From positions 1-64,000 of the forward strand of contig NZ_BDFE01000006.1 of NCBI RefSeq assembly GCF_001748225.1: 64,000 nucleotides of DNA, read 5' to 3'. Both the position numbers and the translations under genes were made by a program. The notes below the pieces were generated by a model, which saw only the letters and a program-made list of their open reading frames with translations, searched no databases and had not been told where the DNA came from. This stretch comes from Desulfoplanes formicivorans. GTDB lineage: Bacteria; Desulfobacterota; Desulfovibrionia; Desulfovibrionales; Desulfomicrobiaceae. Shown here in pieces: positions 23,127 to 31,647 of this stretch (positions within the stretch are counted from its first letter, which is position 1; every line of letters begins with the position of its first letter).

Positions 23127-23354
23127 GAGGCGTGATCCATGGGGTGCACCGGGCAGGCCAGGCAATATCCTGTACCTGCACCCGGAGGGGAAGATTCCCT
23201 CTAATAGTTGAAGGGACAAACAGCAAGTCAAAGGCGTAGAGGCGCTTGGAGGAGATGGATCACTCGGATAAGTGCGCTGCGTGAGGGGCCCTGTTGGTTG
23301 AGTCCCTGATTTGGATAGCGAAAATACAAAGAGGATCGAGTTGGACCATCCGGG

Positions 23355-23377
23355 CCGCACCCTGGCACAGGGTGCGG
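23355..23377. terminator. GC-rich hairpin between two leftward genes
   Basis: CCGCACCCTG at 23355-23364 pairs perfectly with CAGGGTGCGG at 23368-23377 around a 3-nt loop. No clear T tract follows on either strand, so it may be a weak terminator or an attenuating structure downstream of the monooxygenase-like gene. Confidence 0.45.
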
Positions 23378-23400
23378 GCCCGGGGGATGGCGAGTCGGTG

Positions 23401-23435
23401 GCCTGGAGGCATCCTGCATCATGATGTCTCCAGGC
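23401..23435 (-). terminator. Hairpin just after the ABM-domain gene
   Basis: GCCTGGAGGCATC and GATGTCTCCAGGC form a 13-bp stem with one G-T wobble and a 9-nt loop. It starts 11 bp past the stop codon of the leftward ABM gene. There is no T tract, so strength is uncertain. Confidence 0.5.
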
Positions 23436-23445
23436 TACGCGGTTG

Positions 23446-23739
23446 TCAGGCGATACGGGTCATTTCGTGAAGCACAAAATCAGCAACAGCTTCTTGGGTT
23501 GCGGCCATGAACTTCTGGAGAGGGGGGCTGTCCATGTGGGCCTGCCAGAGTTCCCGGGATTCCCATATTTCGTAGAAAACGAAGATTTCCGGTTTGTTGT
23601 TGTCCTGGTGGAGGTCGTACTGGACGCATCCTTCCTGGTTGCGGGTGATGTCGATGAGTTGAAGAAGTTGGGATTTGACCAGATCCTCGTGTTCTTTGTT
23701 GGCCTGGATACGTGCGACGATGATCAATGGTGTGCTCAT
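23446..23739 (-). CDS. Antibiotic biosynthesis monooxygenase (ABM) domain protein
   Basis: The 97-residue protein is one ABM/YgiN ferredoxin-like domain: P-L-I-I-V-A-R-I at the first strand, E-G-C-V-Q-Y-D-L-H near 38, F-V-F-Y-E-I-W near 53 and a following helix with L-W-Q-A-H. Such proteins are cofactor-free quinol oxygenases or dimeric small-molecule binders. An AAAGGAAT site before the ATG at 23739 supports the start. It lies 35 bp behind the nitroreductase gene in the same direction, so the two are likely co-transcribed and may act on the same quinone or nitro compound. Confidence 0.85.
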   Translation of the reverse strand: MSTPLIIVARIQANKEHEDLVKSQLLQLIDITRNQEGCVQYDLHQDNNKPEIFVFYEIWESRELWQAHMDSPPLQKFMAATQEAVADFVLHEMTRIA

Positions 23740-23774
23740 GTGGGTATTCCTTTGCAAAGAGATATGATCATTGT

Positions 23775-24326
23775 TTACACAAACCTGACGATTTCATCCA
23801 CGCCTTTTCGGGGCGTTGCCGCGGGATGCTGGCCGTCTTCATAGCCGTAGACAATGAGGGCGGCCACGGTCTCTTCCTCGGGCAGCCCAACGATCTGGGA
23901 GATGGATGCCTCGTCAATGACACCGAAAATGCAGGTTCCCACTCCCTTGGCATGGGCTGCCAGGCAGAATGTTTGGCAGGCTATGCCCGCATCGAATACT
24001 TCCCAGACATTGGCCTTGGAAGTTGCATACTCGTCCTTGTCCACATTGAGCTTGCCGCTTTTCCCCTTGACAAAGCTCAATACGGCAACGCCCTGGGCAT
24101 TCTCAAGGGTCTTGATATTGTACACAAAACCCTTGACCCCGTCTGTTGCCAGTTTTTTGATGATTTCATCAGAGTCCACCAAGGTGTATCGGGCAATCTG
24201 ATAATTTGCCCATGAAGGTGCCCAGCGAGCAATCTCGATAATTTCCTTCATGGTTTCCCTAGCCACTTTTGTAGGCTTGTATTTGCGAACACTTCGACGT
24301 TCCTTGATCATTTCGATTGCATCCAT
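23775..24326 (-). CDS. Nitroreductase family protein
   Basis: The 183-residue flavoprotein shows the nitroreductase pattern: R-R-S-V-R-K-Y near residue 10 (FMN phosphate contacts), A-R-W-A-P-S-W-A-N-Y-Q near 33, and D-A-G-I-A-C-Q-T-F-C-L-A-A-H near 112. A G-x-G-T-C-I-F-G loop and G-L-P-E-E-E-T-V-A-A-L-I-V-Y-G-Y follow near the C-terminus. It should use NAD(P)H via FMN to reduce nitro compounds, quinones or flavins. AAGGGAG ahead of the ATG supports the start. It is transcribed away from a LysR gene, the usual sign of direct control by that regulator. Confidence 0.9.
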   Translation of the reverse strand: MDAIEMIKERRSVRKYKPTKVARETMKEIIEIARWAPSWANYQIARYTLVDSDEIIKKLATDGVKGFVYNIKTLENAQGVAVLSFVKGKSGKLNVDKDEYATSKANVWEVFDAGIACQTFCLAAHAKGVGTCIFGVIDEASISQIVGLPEEETVAALIVYGYEDGQHPAATPRKGVDEIVRFV

Positions 24327-24589
24327 TGTACATACTCCCTTGTTTAGCGTTATGGTATGGTTTGATCATTCCAGGTTCGGGCCACCCTGCATCTCCCGAG
24401 AGAGATCGAGGCGTGGTGTCCAGGCAGTCACGTAAGGTTTGATCAGCGATGAGTACAACGAGTAATTGGAATCGAAACTATGAGCAAAACAAATTGATTA
24501 TTGTTTCATCAAGCTCGATCAACATGTCGGGCATTGTTCTTTCTAGCAGACATAAACGGTTTCGTACAATAAAAATACAAAGAGGAGCC

Positions 24590-25516
24590 ATGAGCATGAC
24601 CAATCGATCACCGTTCAAGCTGGACACAGACCTGATAACCCTTCGTTCCCTTGTGGCGGTGGTCGAGGAAGGGGGATTTTCCGCTGCCACAAAGCGCGTG
24701 CATCGCACGCAGTCCGCCATCAGTCTACAGATGGCCAAGCTGGAGGAACGGCTGCATGTCAAACTTCTGGACCGTACCAGCCGAAGCGTGTCGCTGACCC
24801 CTTCCGGAGAGACGTTTGTCAGCTATGCCCGGCGGATTCTCGAACTGGCCGACGAAGCCGTTTTGGCAGTCACCGCACCCGATGAACAAGAGCTCCTGCG
24901 GGTGGGATTTGCGGAATATCTTGCTCCCCAGCATCTGCATTCCCTGCTGGCCAGATTCCGCAGGTCCCATCCCCATTGTGATCTGAGCCTGGTTCTCGGA
25001 TCGGGAACCGCCATGATCAAGGCGCTGGAACACGGAGAACTCGACATGGTCTTTGCCGGTCCCGAAGGGGAAAACGGACAACTTCTCTGGGAAGAACCCC
25101 TGGTCTGGACCGGGATGAAGGAATCCGTGGATCATGATGGAGCACCCCTTGAGCTTGTCCTGATGCCTCCTCCCTGCTGGTATCGTCAAAAGACCTTTGA
25201 TGCACTGGCCAGGGCGTCCAGACCATGGAAACTTTCTGTGGAAGCCAATTCCGTACAGGCGGTTCAGTCTGCCGTTCGTGCCGGTCTTGGGGTGAGTGTC
25301 CTGCCCCTTTCAGCAGTGCAAAGCGACATGTTGCTTGCTTCAGACAGTCTGCCGGCATTACCCGACACTTCGGTCATGATCTATGTTCAACAGGATTCAT
25401 ATCAACCTTATGCCAGAAGGCTCATTGATTTTCTTCTTGCGGGAATCGAAGAGAACCTTGAAAACCGCACGGTCATGCTCATGCAGGCCACAAGCACCAG
25501 GGTACATGGGAATTGA
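24590..25516 (+). CDS. LysR family transcriptional regulator
   Basis: The 308-residue protein has an N-terminal helix-turn-helix (residues 15-75; L-R-S-L-V-A-V-V-E-E-G-G-F-S-A-A and T-Q-S-A-I-S-L-Q-M-A-K-L-E) and a periplasmic-binding-like effector domain from about 95. AGAGGAG stands five bases before the ATG at 24590; the open frame extends 47 codons further up without similarity. It is divergent from the nitroreductase/ABM pair, and the 263-bp gap between them should carry its binding sites. Confidence 0.92.
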   Translation: MSMTNRSPFKLDTDLITLRSLVAVVEEGGFSAATKRVHRTQSAISLQMAKLEERLHVKLLDRTSRSVSLTPSGETFVSYARRILELADEAVLAVTAPDEQELLRVGFAEYLAPQHLHSLLARFRRSHPHCDLSLVLGSGTAMIKALEHGELDMVFAGPEGENGQLLWEEPLVWTGMKESVDHDGAPLELVLMPPPCWYRQKTFDALARASRPWKLSVEANSVQAVQSAVRAGLGVSVLPLSAVQSDMLLASDSLPALPDTSVMIYVQQDSYQPYARRLIDFLLAGIEENLENRTVMLMQATSTRVHGN

Positions 25517-25704
25517 TCCCCGGGTTCATGGTTGGGTCTGTTTGTGTTCCGGACGGGTTGTTGGCGAAAACGAGGGATAGTGGGCGTGAGGTGGCGGGCA
25601 AAAAGGGCGGTGAGTCTCATGTTGTGTCACAGGCCCAGTGGGAAGCGTCCCGAGAAAGGGTCGGGATAAACCTTGCAAGCCCTGTTGTCGTTTTTGGGTA
25701 AGAA
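25517..25704. other. Intergenic region
   Basis: This 188-bp gap between converging genes contains no clear terminator hairpin. Confidence 0.3.
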
Positions 25705-26019
25705 TCACTGTTCTCTGGAGGGGGGTGGGGGAGAGGGTTCCCTGGGGCAAGCAGGAGGCAGAAAGCGGTTTTTGAACAGGATGGCAGCCACAAGGGCCGT
25801 GGAAATCCAGGCAGAACAACGCAGCAGCACGTGGAGGTCGTGGCCGAAAAGGGTTATCTGGGCGGCCCAGATGCGGCAGAAAAAGGAGAGGGCCAGGAGG
25901 GAAAAGGTCAGGGAAGCAAACAAATGGTGTGTTTTCCTTTGTTTGCAATACAAAAAGGAAAACACGAGAAAATGCGTTATGAAAATGGCCAGCAGGGTTT
26001 TGAGCCAGAAAAGAGACAT
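25705..26019 (-). CDS. Small membrane protein, function unknown
   Basis: The 104-residue product is mostly hydrophobic, with three predicted helices (about 4-23, 33-54, 65-82) and a proline-rich tail. I do not recognise the family. GAGG eight bases before the ATG and the clean helix pattern argue that it is real. It is the last gene of a leftward set with a cytochrome b (102 bp upstream) and a Tat-exported ferredoxin, so it may be an accessory membrane subunit of that redox module; this is inference from position. Confidence 0.6.
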   Translation of the reverse strand: MSLFWLKTLLAIFITHFLVFSFLYCKQRKTHHLFASLTFSLLALSFFCRIWAAQITLFGHDLHVLLRCSAWISTALVAAILFKNRFLPPACPREPSPPPPSREQ

Positions 26020-26121
26020 GAAGGGTCCTCAAGACAGGGGTCAGGGAAGAGGGGACAACTCGCCCGGCCATGCAGGCTTGCCGGCGTATTGGTGAAAGGG
26101 CTCGGGAGTTGATTTGTCCGG

Positions 26122-26586
26122 TCAGGATCGGGGAATCAGAATTTTCCTGCGGCCAAGGGCCATGATTCCGCTGACCATGCCCAGGACAAGAACAAGTCCG
26201 AGATGGAGCCAGTCCACCCACATGGTTGTTGTGGGGCTGAAGTGCATGCCTGGCTGGTTTTTCATCACCCGCATGATCCCGGTCACAACAATGCCCGACC
26301 AGAGTCCCAGACTGAACAGGCCGCAGCGGGTGATTTGCCAGCGCGAGCGCCACACCGTGGCATAGACAATGATCACATAGGTGAAAAAGGCCAGAAGCAG
26401 GGCGGCCAGCAGGTAATGGATCCGGTGATTCAGGTAGTAATCAGCGGTCCAGGCAAATCCCGGGACATCAGCCAGATAGTAGCGCTTGAAAATGGGCATC
26501 TGGGCAAATCCCGTAAACGCAAGGCCGAACACCACCAGGTGATACATGTGCCTCACCATCCGTGCAGGGCGATCACTTCTTGGCAT
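26122..26586 (-). CDS. Membrane cytochrome b subunit
   Basis: The 154-residue protein has four membrane helices (about 9-25, 48-70, 82-98, 115-140) with histidines placed in or near them (V-R-H-M-Y-H-L-V, N-H-R-I-H-Y-L-L, W-L-H-L-G). This resembles the di-haem cytochrome b subunits of formate dehydrogenases, NiFe hydrogenases and related quinone-linked complexes. The start at 26586 is chosen because AAGGGGG lies six bases ahead; it overlaps the end of the ferredoxin gene by 14 bp, implying coupled translation. It probably passes electrons between the periplasmic ferredoxin subunit and menaquinone. Confidence 0.8.
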   Translation of the reverse strand: MPRSDRPARMVRHMYHLVVFGLAFTGFAQMPIFKRYYLADVPGFAWTADYYLNHRIHYLLAALLLAFFTYVIIVYATVWRSRWQITRCGLFSLGLWSGIVVTGIMRVMKNQPGMHFSPTTTMWVDWLHLGLVLVLGMVSGIMALGRRKILIPRS

Positions 26587-27541
26587 GGTCATCCCCCTTG
26601 TGATCATCCTGTTGCAGGGCCCGAACCGTATGCAGAATGCCGGCAGCCACCCCGGCTGCCGGGGCAAAGATCAACGCACGCAACAGCTTGTCCTCCGGGG
26701 CCATGGCATTATCCACCGGCTGGAATCCCGGTCTGCCAGGCCCCTTGTCAATGACCTTGTCAATCTCTTCAAAGGGCACCGGAGAGACATACAAGGTGTT
26801 GGTGCCGCCGTTTTCGGTTTCTCCGTAAATGAAACCGTTGGTTTTTTCCGCCAGTTCATGGGCCATGGCAAGGATCTCGGACCGCGGACCAATGGTCTGG
26901 ACGTTTTCCGGGCAGGCCGTGATGCACGCCGGCACTTCCCCCTTGTTGATCCGGTCATAGCACCGGTCGCATTTGTACATGACCCCGTTTCCGGCAAAGG
27001 ACGGGGCCAGCTGGAGATACAGACCCACGCCGGTTTGGCGCTCCGGAATATGCCAGGGGCAGACCGATTTGCATTTGGAACCGCCCAGACAGATTGTGTC
27101 GTTGATTCTGACGATGCCGTTGTCCTGTTTCAGGGCTGCCCCCCAGGGGCACAGGTTGGCGCAGGGCGGGTTGGTGCAATGCAGGCACCTGCGGGGAATG
27201 GTCAGCTCGTACTCCCGGCCCTGCCATGTGACATCGGCGTACTGGATGTACAGCCAGTTGTACGGGGTGAGCCGGTCATCGACATCCTGCCTTTCCGACC
27301 AGTCGGCAACCTTGACCCGATCCGGATACATTTTGGGAAAGGGCTTCTGGGGGTTGGGATATTTGTGCTGGTTGGCCTCGCGACAGGCGGCCACGCACTC
27401 CCCGCATCCAATGCACTTGCCAATGTCGAGAAGCGTAGCCAGTTCTTCGCCCCGGGCCACGGCACCGGCCGTGGAGGGAAGAACCGAACCCAGTCCGGTG
27501 AGGGCAAGACTCTGGAGAAAACGGCGTCGGGAAATGGACAT
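26573..27541 (-). CDS. Tat-exported 4Fe-4S ferredoxin subunit (HybA/FdnH-like)
   Basis: The 322-residue protein opens with the twin-arginine signal S-R-R-R-F-L-Q and a hydrophobic run, so it is exported folded to the periplasm. Sixteen cysteines fit four 4Fe-4S clusters: C-I-G-C-G-E-C-V-A-A-C near 48, C-L-H-C-T-N-P-P-C-A-N-L-C near 122, a C-x4-C-x3-C set near 150, and C-D-R-C with C-I-T-A-C near 190-210. A hydrophobic segment at about 290-312 looks like a C-terminal membrane anchor. This is the electron-transfer subunit type of formate dehydrogenase-N, hydrogenase-2 and related complexes. No catalytic subunit is next to it. AGGAG before the ATG fixes the start. Confidence 0.9.
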   Translation of the reverse strand: MSISRRRFLQSLALTGLGSVLPSTAGAVARGEELATLLDIGKCIGCGECVAACREANQHKYPNPQKPFPKMYPDRVKVADWSERQDVDDRLTPYNWLYIQYADVTWQGREYELTIPRRCLHCTNPPCANLCPWGAALKQDNGIVRINDTICLGGSKCKSVCPWHIPERQTGVGLYLQLAPSFAGNGVMYKCDRCYDRINKGEVPACITACPENVQTIGPRSEILAMAHELAEKTNGFIYGETENGGTNTLYVSPVPFEEIDKVIDKGPGRPGFQPVDNAMAPEDKLLRALIFAPAAGVAAGILHTVRALQQDDHKGDDHAKK

Positions 27542-27703
27542 GCGTACTCCTGCAGGTTGGCAACTGGAAGATCGATGGCAGAAGGAACGTGTGTCGTCAA
27601 GTTGGTGCACGTTGTTTACAGGGATGACGCGGACATCCGGGCAGCCACCCGGACCCGCGGGCGGGCGATGGAGACAGCCCCGGATGCCCGCCTGACATGG
27701 GGC

Positions 27704-28066
27704 CTAGCCGCGGATTTTGGCGTTGGTCTTTTCGTTGTTCTTTGCCAGATGAATGTATCGATTGACTGCAGCCTGGGCGAACCGTTCAAGAACCCTGTCC
27801 AGGTCGGAATCGTTCATGGCATGGGCAAAGGCGGGTTGCGAGGTCAATGCTTCCGCAATGTGCAGACACGGAGTCTCTCCGGGAGCGAGCACGATGTGTT
27901 CCCTTTCAAAGTTGATTTCATCGCCGAATATTTTGTCGAAGAGATCACGCAGGGTCTGGAAAAAGAATTTTTTGACGTCCTCGGTGGATTCGGCCTTGCC
28001 GAGTTTCATTCTGAACGTGGGGAATGCCTGGTTTTCAAATCGGGTGAATGAAGTCTGTTCGCTCAT
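27704..28066 (-). CDS. Hypothetical protein, first gene of the redox module
   Basis: The 120-residue protein is soluble and mixed alpha/beta by eye, with no signal peptide or metal motif. I do not recognise its family. CAGGAG eight bases before the second of two ATGs supports a start at 28066. It lies 162 bp upstream of the Tat ferredoxin gene in the same direction, so it may be a dedicated assembly factor or regulator of that complex, much as TorD/HyaE-like chaperones are; this is only inference. Confidence 0.65.
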   Translation of the reverse strand: MSEQTSFTRFENQAFPTFRMKLGKAESTEDVKKFFFQTLRDLFDKIFGDEINFEREHIVLAPGETPCLHIAEALTSQPAFAHAMNDSDLDRVLERFAQAAVNRYIHLAKNNEKTNAKIRG

Positions 28067-28290
28067 GGCCATGTCTCCTGCTGGGTTGGTGATCTGATTG
28101 GCGTATGGTTACGCCCCTGGATCGTGGGGGAAAGAGACTTGTCGCCTTGCATAGGATGTTTTCCCAAAAAAGGCAACGACACGCGAAATTCTACGTGGTG
28201 ATTGCACTTTTTTACGGGTTCGGCCCGTTTTCTGACGATTGCGGTTCGTTGCGACCTGTCGTAGGCAGACAGGAAGTCAAGGAGCACGTT

Positions 28291-29313
28291 TTGAAACATG
28301 GACACAATCTCAAGAACCGTTACGATGTTGTCATTGTGGGGGCTGGCCCGGCCGGATTGGCCTGTGGCATGGGGTTGCGGGATACTAGGCTCTCGGTCCT
28401 CATTCTCGAGCGCAAGGATGTCATCGGTCCCAAGACCTGTGCCGGCGGATTGACCCATTTGGCCCAGAGCTTTCCCGTATCCCTGCAACAGGCACGGACG
28501 TTTCCCCTGCAACGGATCGTGGCGGGAAGACACCGTTTTTTCCTCCGGCTGGCCCACCCCCTCAAGACCATGACCCGGGAAGACCTGGCCGCGGCCCAGC
28601 TGAAAGAGCTCCGAAACCGGTCAAACATCCACATCCGAACCGGGGTCAGGGCTGTTGGCATGGATGGCGACAGACTGCGAACTTCCCATGGGGATGTCAG
28701 CTATCGCTATCTTGTGGGCGCTGACGGGGCCACCTCCTTTATCCGCAAGGAGCTTGGGCTGTCGTCACGCATCTGCATGGGGCAGTGCTACACCTCGCCG
28801 CGCATCACGGATCATCCCGTCTGGCATCTGGATCCCGACAACCTGCCCCTGGGGTATGTTTGGGAATTCCCCCATCGTGATCATACCAATGTCGGTGTGT
28901 ACTATGATCCTCAATGCATATCGTCCGGTCGGGCCCGGTCGTATCTCGAACGATATATCGAACAACAGGGAATGGAGATCGACAAGGGGTCGTTTCAGGC
29001 AGGTGTGGTGAATCATGGCTACACGGGACACATGTTCGGCAACCGTTTCCTGGTGGGTGATGCGGCCGGCCTGGCTTCCCGGGCAACAGGAGAGGGGATT
29101 TCGTTTGCCATGACCAGCGGTCTGGAGACCGCTCGCAAGATTCTCGATCCGGCCTACCCCATGCCCGAACTCCGCCGCCTTGTCCGCCACAAGCGTATTC
29201 AGGAATCCTTTTTACAGGTCATGGATGTGTGTCCCTGGGTCAAACGACCGTTGTTCGCCCTTTTCATGCGTATGATCCGCTACCCCTGGGTACAAGAAAC
29301 CGTTTTTGGATGA
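28291..29313 (+). CDS. FAD-dependent oxidoreductase, geranylgeranyl-reductase-like
   Basis: The 340-residue flavoprotein starts with Y-D-V-V-I-V-G-A-G-P-A-G-L-A, the dinucleotide-binding loop, then K-T-C-A-G-G-L near 50. It has V-G-A-D-G-A near 150 and the second FAD motif F-L-V-G-D-A-A-G-L near 250, the order seen in the GGR/FixC-like group. Members saturate isoprenoid chains or pass electrons to quinones. The open frame begins at 28105 but the first 60 codons are unlike the family; a TTG at 28291, with AAGGAG six bases ahead, is the most likely start. It is divergent from the redox module, and the CDF gene follows after three bases. Confidence 0.82.
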   Translation: MKHGHNLKNRYDVVIVGAGPAGLACGMGLRDTRLSVLILERKDVIGPKTCAGGLTHLAQSFPVSLQQARTFPLQRIVAGRHRFFLRLAHPLKTMTREDLAAAQLKELRNRSNIHIRTGVRAVGMDGDRLRTSHGDVSYRYLVGADGATSFIRKELGLSSRICMGQCYTSPRITDHPVWHLDPDNLPLGYVWEFPHRDHTNVGVYYDPQCISSGRARSYLERYIEQQGMEIDKGSFQAGVVNHGYTGHMFGNRFLVGDAAGLASRATGEGISFAMTSGLETARKILDPAYPMPELRRLVRHKRIQESFLQVMDVCPWVKRPLFALFMRMIRYPWVQETVFG

Positions 29314-29316
29314 GCC

Positions 29317-30240
29317 GTGGAATATACTGACGCCATGCGTAGTTATCAGGTCCGTCGGGTTACCTGGGCGGGTCTGGTCGTCAACCTGGGACTGGCCCTG
29401 TTCAAGGGCCTTGCCGGATATTTTGGGGCCAGTCAGGCTGTCCTGGCCGACGGCGTGCACAGCCTGTCCGACTGTGTGACCGACATTGCCGTTCTCATCG
29501 GCTCCCATTACTGGTCCAGGCCGCCTGATGCCGAACACCCCTATGGACACGGGCGGTTTGAAACCGTGGTGACCATCATCATCGGGCTGGCCCTGTTCGG
29601 AGCGGCCCTGGGTATTGGCTGGGAGGCCGTGCAGGTCATCAAGGCGCCTACCCACACGATTCCCGGCTGGATAGCGGTGCTGGCGGCTGCGGTTTCCGTG
29701 TTCGTCAACGAGGCCCTGTACCGCTGGTCAGCGTACTGGGGACGGGAAGTCAAGAGTACTGCGGTGCTGGCCAATGCCTGGCATCACCGCCTGGATGCCA
29801 TCAGTTCCATCCCGGCCTTCCTGGCCGTTGCCGGGGCCATTCTCATCCCTTCCTGGACCATGCTGGACAAGCTCGGAGCCCTGCTTGTGGCCCTGCTCAT
29901 CGTCCAGGCCGCCTTGAGGATCATCTGGCCCGCCCTCAAGGAACTCATGGACTGGGGGGCTCCTCTGGAAATTTGCGACAAAATTCTCGAGGTGGCCCAG
30001 GGTCATCCCGAAATCATTGATGTCCACAGGATCAGAACCCGCTACCAGAGCGGGTCCATTTTCGCGGACATGCATATCGTGGTCGACGGGAGCATACCGG
30101 TGAATGACGGCCATATCATTGCCGAGTATGTGCGCAAGACCGTGATCCGGGAGATTCCCGAGGTGGTTGACGTGATAGTCCATGTGGATCCCCATCAGGC
30201 CTCGTCAATGCCCATTGAAGAGCCCTGTGCCAGAAAGTGA
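29317..30240 (+). CDS. Cation diffusion facilitator (CDF) metal exporter
   Basis: The 307-residue membrane protein has the CDF metal-site pattern: D-G-V-H-S-L-S-D near residue 45 in helix 2, then H-P-Y-G-H-G-R-F-E, and a second H-x3-D site (W-H-H-R-L-D-A) in helix 5 near 150. A cytoplasmic C-terminal domain of about 90 residues follows. The H-x3-D forms of both sites suggest Zn2+, Fe2+ or Mn2+ export by proton antiport. It starts with GTG at 29317, three bases after the flavoprotein stop, so both are probably one transcript. It converges on pcm with a 14-bp gap. Confidence 0.9.
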   Translation: MEYTDAMRSYQVRRVTWAGLVVNLGLALFKGLAGYFGASQAVLADGVHSLSDCVTDIAVLIGSHYWSRPPDAEHPYGHGRFETVVTIIIGLALFGAALGIGWEAVQVIKAPTHTIPGWIAVLAAAVSVFVNEALYRWSAYWGREVKSTAVLANAWHHRLDAISSIPAFLAVAGAILIPSWTMLDKLGALLVALLIVQAALRIIWPALKELMDWGAPLEICDKILEVAQGHPEIIDVHRIRTRYQSGSIFADMHIVVDGSIPVNDGHIIAEYVRKTVIREIPEVVDVIVHVDPHQASSMPIEEPCARK

Positions 30241-30254
30241 CAACTCTTTTTTGA

Positions 30255-30932
30255 TTATCCTTTCCTGTCTGCTCGCCATCCATATTCGCCGATCAGGGGC
30301 ACAAAGGCCACGCCAAGGAGCTGATCCGTCCTGAATGTTTCGCGGGAGATGCGGGTCTGGCGGACAATGCGCTGTCCCTGTCCACGACTCCCCACCGGCA
30401 TGACCAAGGTTCCGTGAAGCCCCAGTTGGGATGACAGGGGCGCTGGAATCCGTGGCCCAGAAGCGGTCACCATAATGGCGTCAAAAGGGCTCTTTTCCTC
30501 CCATCCCAGGCTGCCGTCCCCCTCACGGACTTGGATGTTGGTGATCCCCAGCTCGTCAAGCGTGGCCATGGCCTTGCGGGCCAGTTGGGGAATGCGCTCC
30601 ACCGTATAGACCCGGGCGGCGATTCGGCTCAAAATGGCGGCCTGATATCCACTGCCGCATCCTATCTCCAGAACAGTCTCCTGACCATGAAGTCCCAATG
30701 CCTGGGTCATGTAGGCAACAATGTACGGCTGGGAAATGGTCTGCTCCCACCCGATGGGCAGGGGCGTGTCATCATGGGCCCTTTTCTGCATATCTCCGGG
30801 AACGAACAGGTGTCGGGGGACCTCTCGCATGGCCTTTACAACCAGCGGGTCACGGATTCCCCTGGATTCGATCTGGCTGGCAACCATGGCCAGCCGATCG
30901 GCGCGGGTCGCAGGCGTATCTCTGTCCTTCAT
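30255..30932 (-). CDS. pcm: Protein-L-isoaspartate O-methyltransferase
   Basis: The 225-residue enzyme methylates isoaspartyl residues in damaged proteins using S-adenosylmethionine. Family marks are V-P-R-H-L-F-V-P near 38, the substrate loop Q-T-I-S-Q-P-Y-I-V-A near 66, SAM motif I L-E-I-G-C-G-S-G-Y-Q-A near 88, and Y-T-V-E-R near 107. The ATG at 30932 follows AAAGGGGG by eight bases; ATGs up to six codons upstream are possible. Confidence 0.93.
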   Translation of the reverse strand: MKDRDTPATRADRLAMVASQIESRGIRDPLVVKAMREVPRHLFVPGDMQKRAHDDTPLPIGWEQTISQPYIVAYMTQALGLHGQETVLEIGCGSGYQAAILSRIAARVYTVERIPQLARKAMATLDELGITNIQVREGDGSLGWEEKSPFDAIMVTASGPRIPAPLSSQLGLHGTLVMPVGSRGQGQRIVRQTRISRETFRTDQLLGVAFVPLIGEYGWRADRKG

Positions 30933-31048
30933 GACCATTCCCCCTTTCAATCTCTTGATTTTCAGGATAGCATTTTAGTATGTTTGCAGGTACCCCTTTT
31001 CGTCTCTTTCAGGATACATCAGACGCAACTCTTTTCCAAGGAGGATCG

Positions 31049-31579
31049 ATGAAAACAGAACAAGGCGCATGGAATCCGTATGTGGCTGGAGCTTTGAGCG
31101 GGCTCCTTGGGGTGTTTTCCGTTGTTGTTGCTGGCAAGTTCATGGGAGCCTCGACCACCTTTGTGCGGGCATCCGGGATGATTGAAAAGATGTTTGTACC
31201 GGAAACAGTCGCCAACACGGCCTACTACATGTCCAAGGGGCTTCAGTTCGATTGGCAGTTTCTTTTTGTCATCGGTATCTGTATCGGTTCCCTGATCGCT
31301 TCCCTGACATCGAAAACCTTTGTCTGGCAGGCCGTGCCAACGATGTGGGAGAACAGGCATGGCGGGAGTGTGGCTCGGCGGGGAGTGGTCGCTTTTGTGG
31401 GAGGCATGGTGGCCATGTACGGGGCGCGACTGGCAGGAGGGTGCCCCAGCGGTCACGGTCTGAGCGGCCTGACCCAGCTTTCGGTGAGCGGGTTCATTGC
31501 AGCGGCCTGTTTTTTTGCAGGAGGCATGCTCATGGCTGCCCTGGTTTTTCCCCGGAGCCGTCAAGAAAGACATGGCTGA
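31049..31579 (+). CDS. YeeE/YedE family transporter, first half
   Basis: The 176-residue membrane protein has four or five helices and the YeeE/YedE cysteine motif in L-A-G-G-C-P-S-G-H-G-L-S-G near 132. YeeE-family proteins import thiosulfate (or related sulfur) by relay along conserved cysteines. The usual protein is about 350 residues; here it is split into two genes, and this is the half with the G-G-C-P-S-G motif. AAGGAGG before the ATG fixes the start. The second half follows 68 bp later. Substrate (thiosulfate, sulfide or another sulfur species) is inference. Confidence 0.88.
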   Translation: MKTEQGAWNPYVAGALSGLLGVFSVVVAGKFMGASTTFVRASGMIEKMFVPETVANTAYYMSKGLQFDWQFLFVIGICIGSLIASLTSKTFVWQAVPTMWENRHGGSVARRGVVAFVGGMVAMYGARLAGGCPSGHGLSGLTQLSVSGFIAAACFFAGGMLMAALVFPRSRQERHG

Positions 31580-31647
31580 TTGATGAAGGATTGGGAGAAT
31601 CACACAACCGGATCAAGGATATCCCACAGCATGACAAGGAGACTGGC

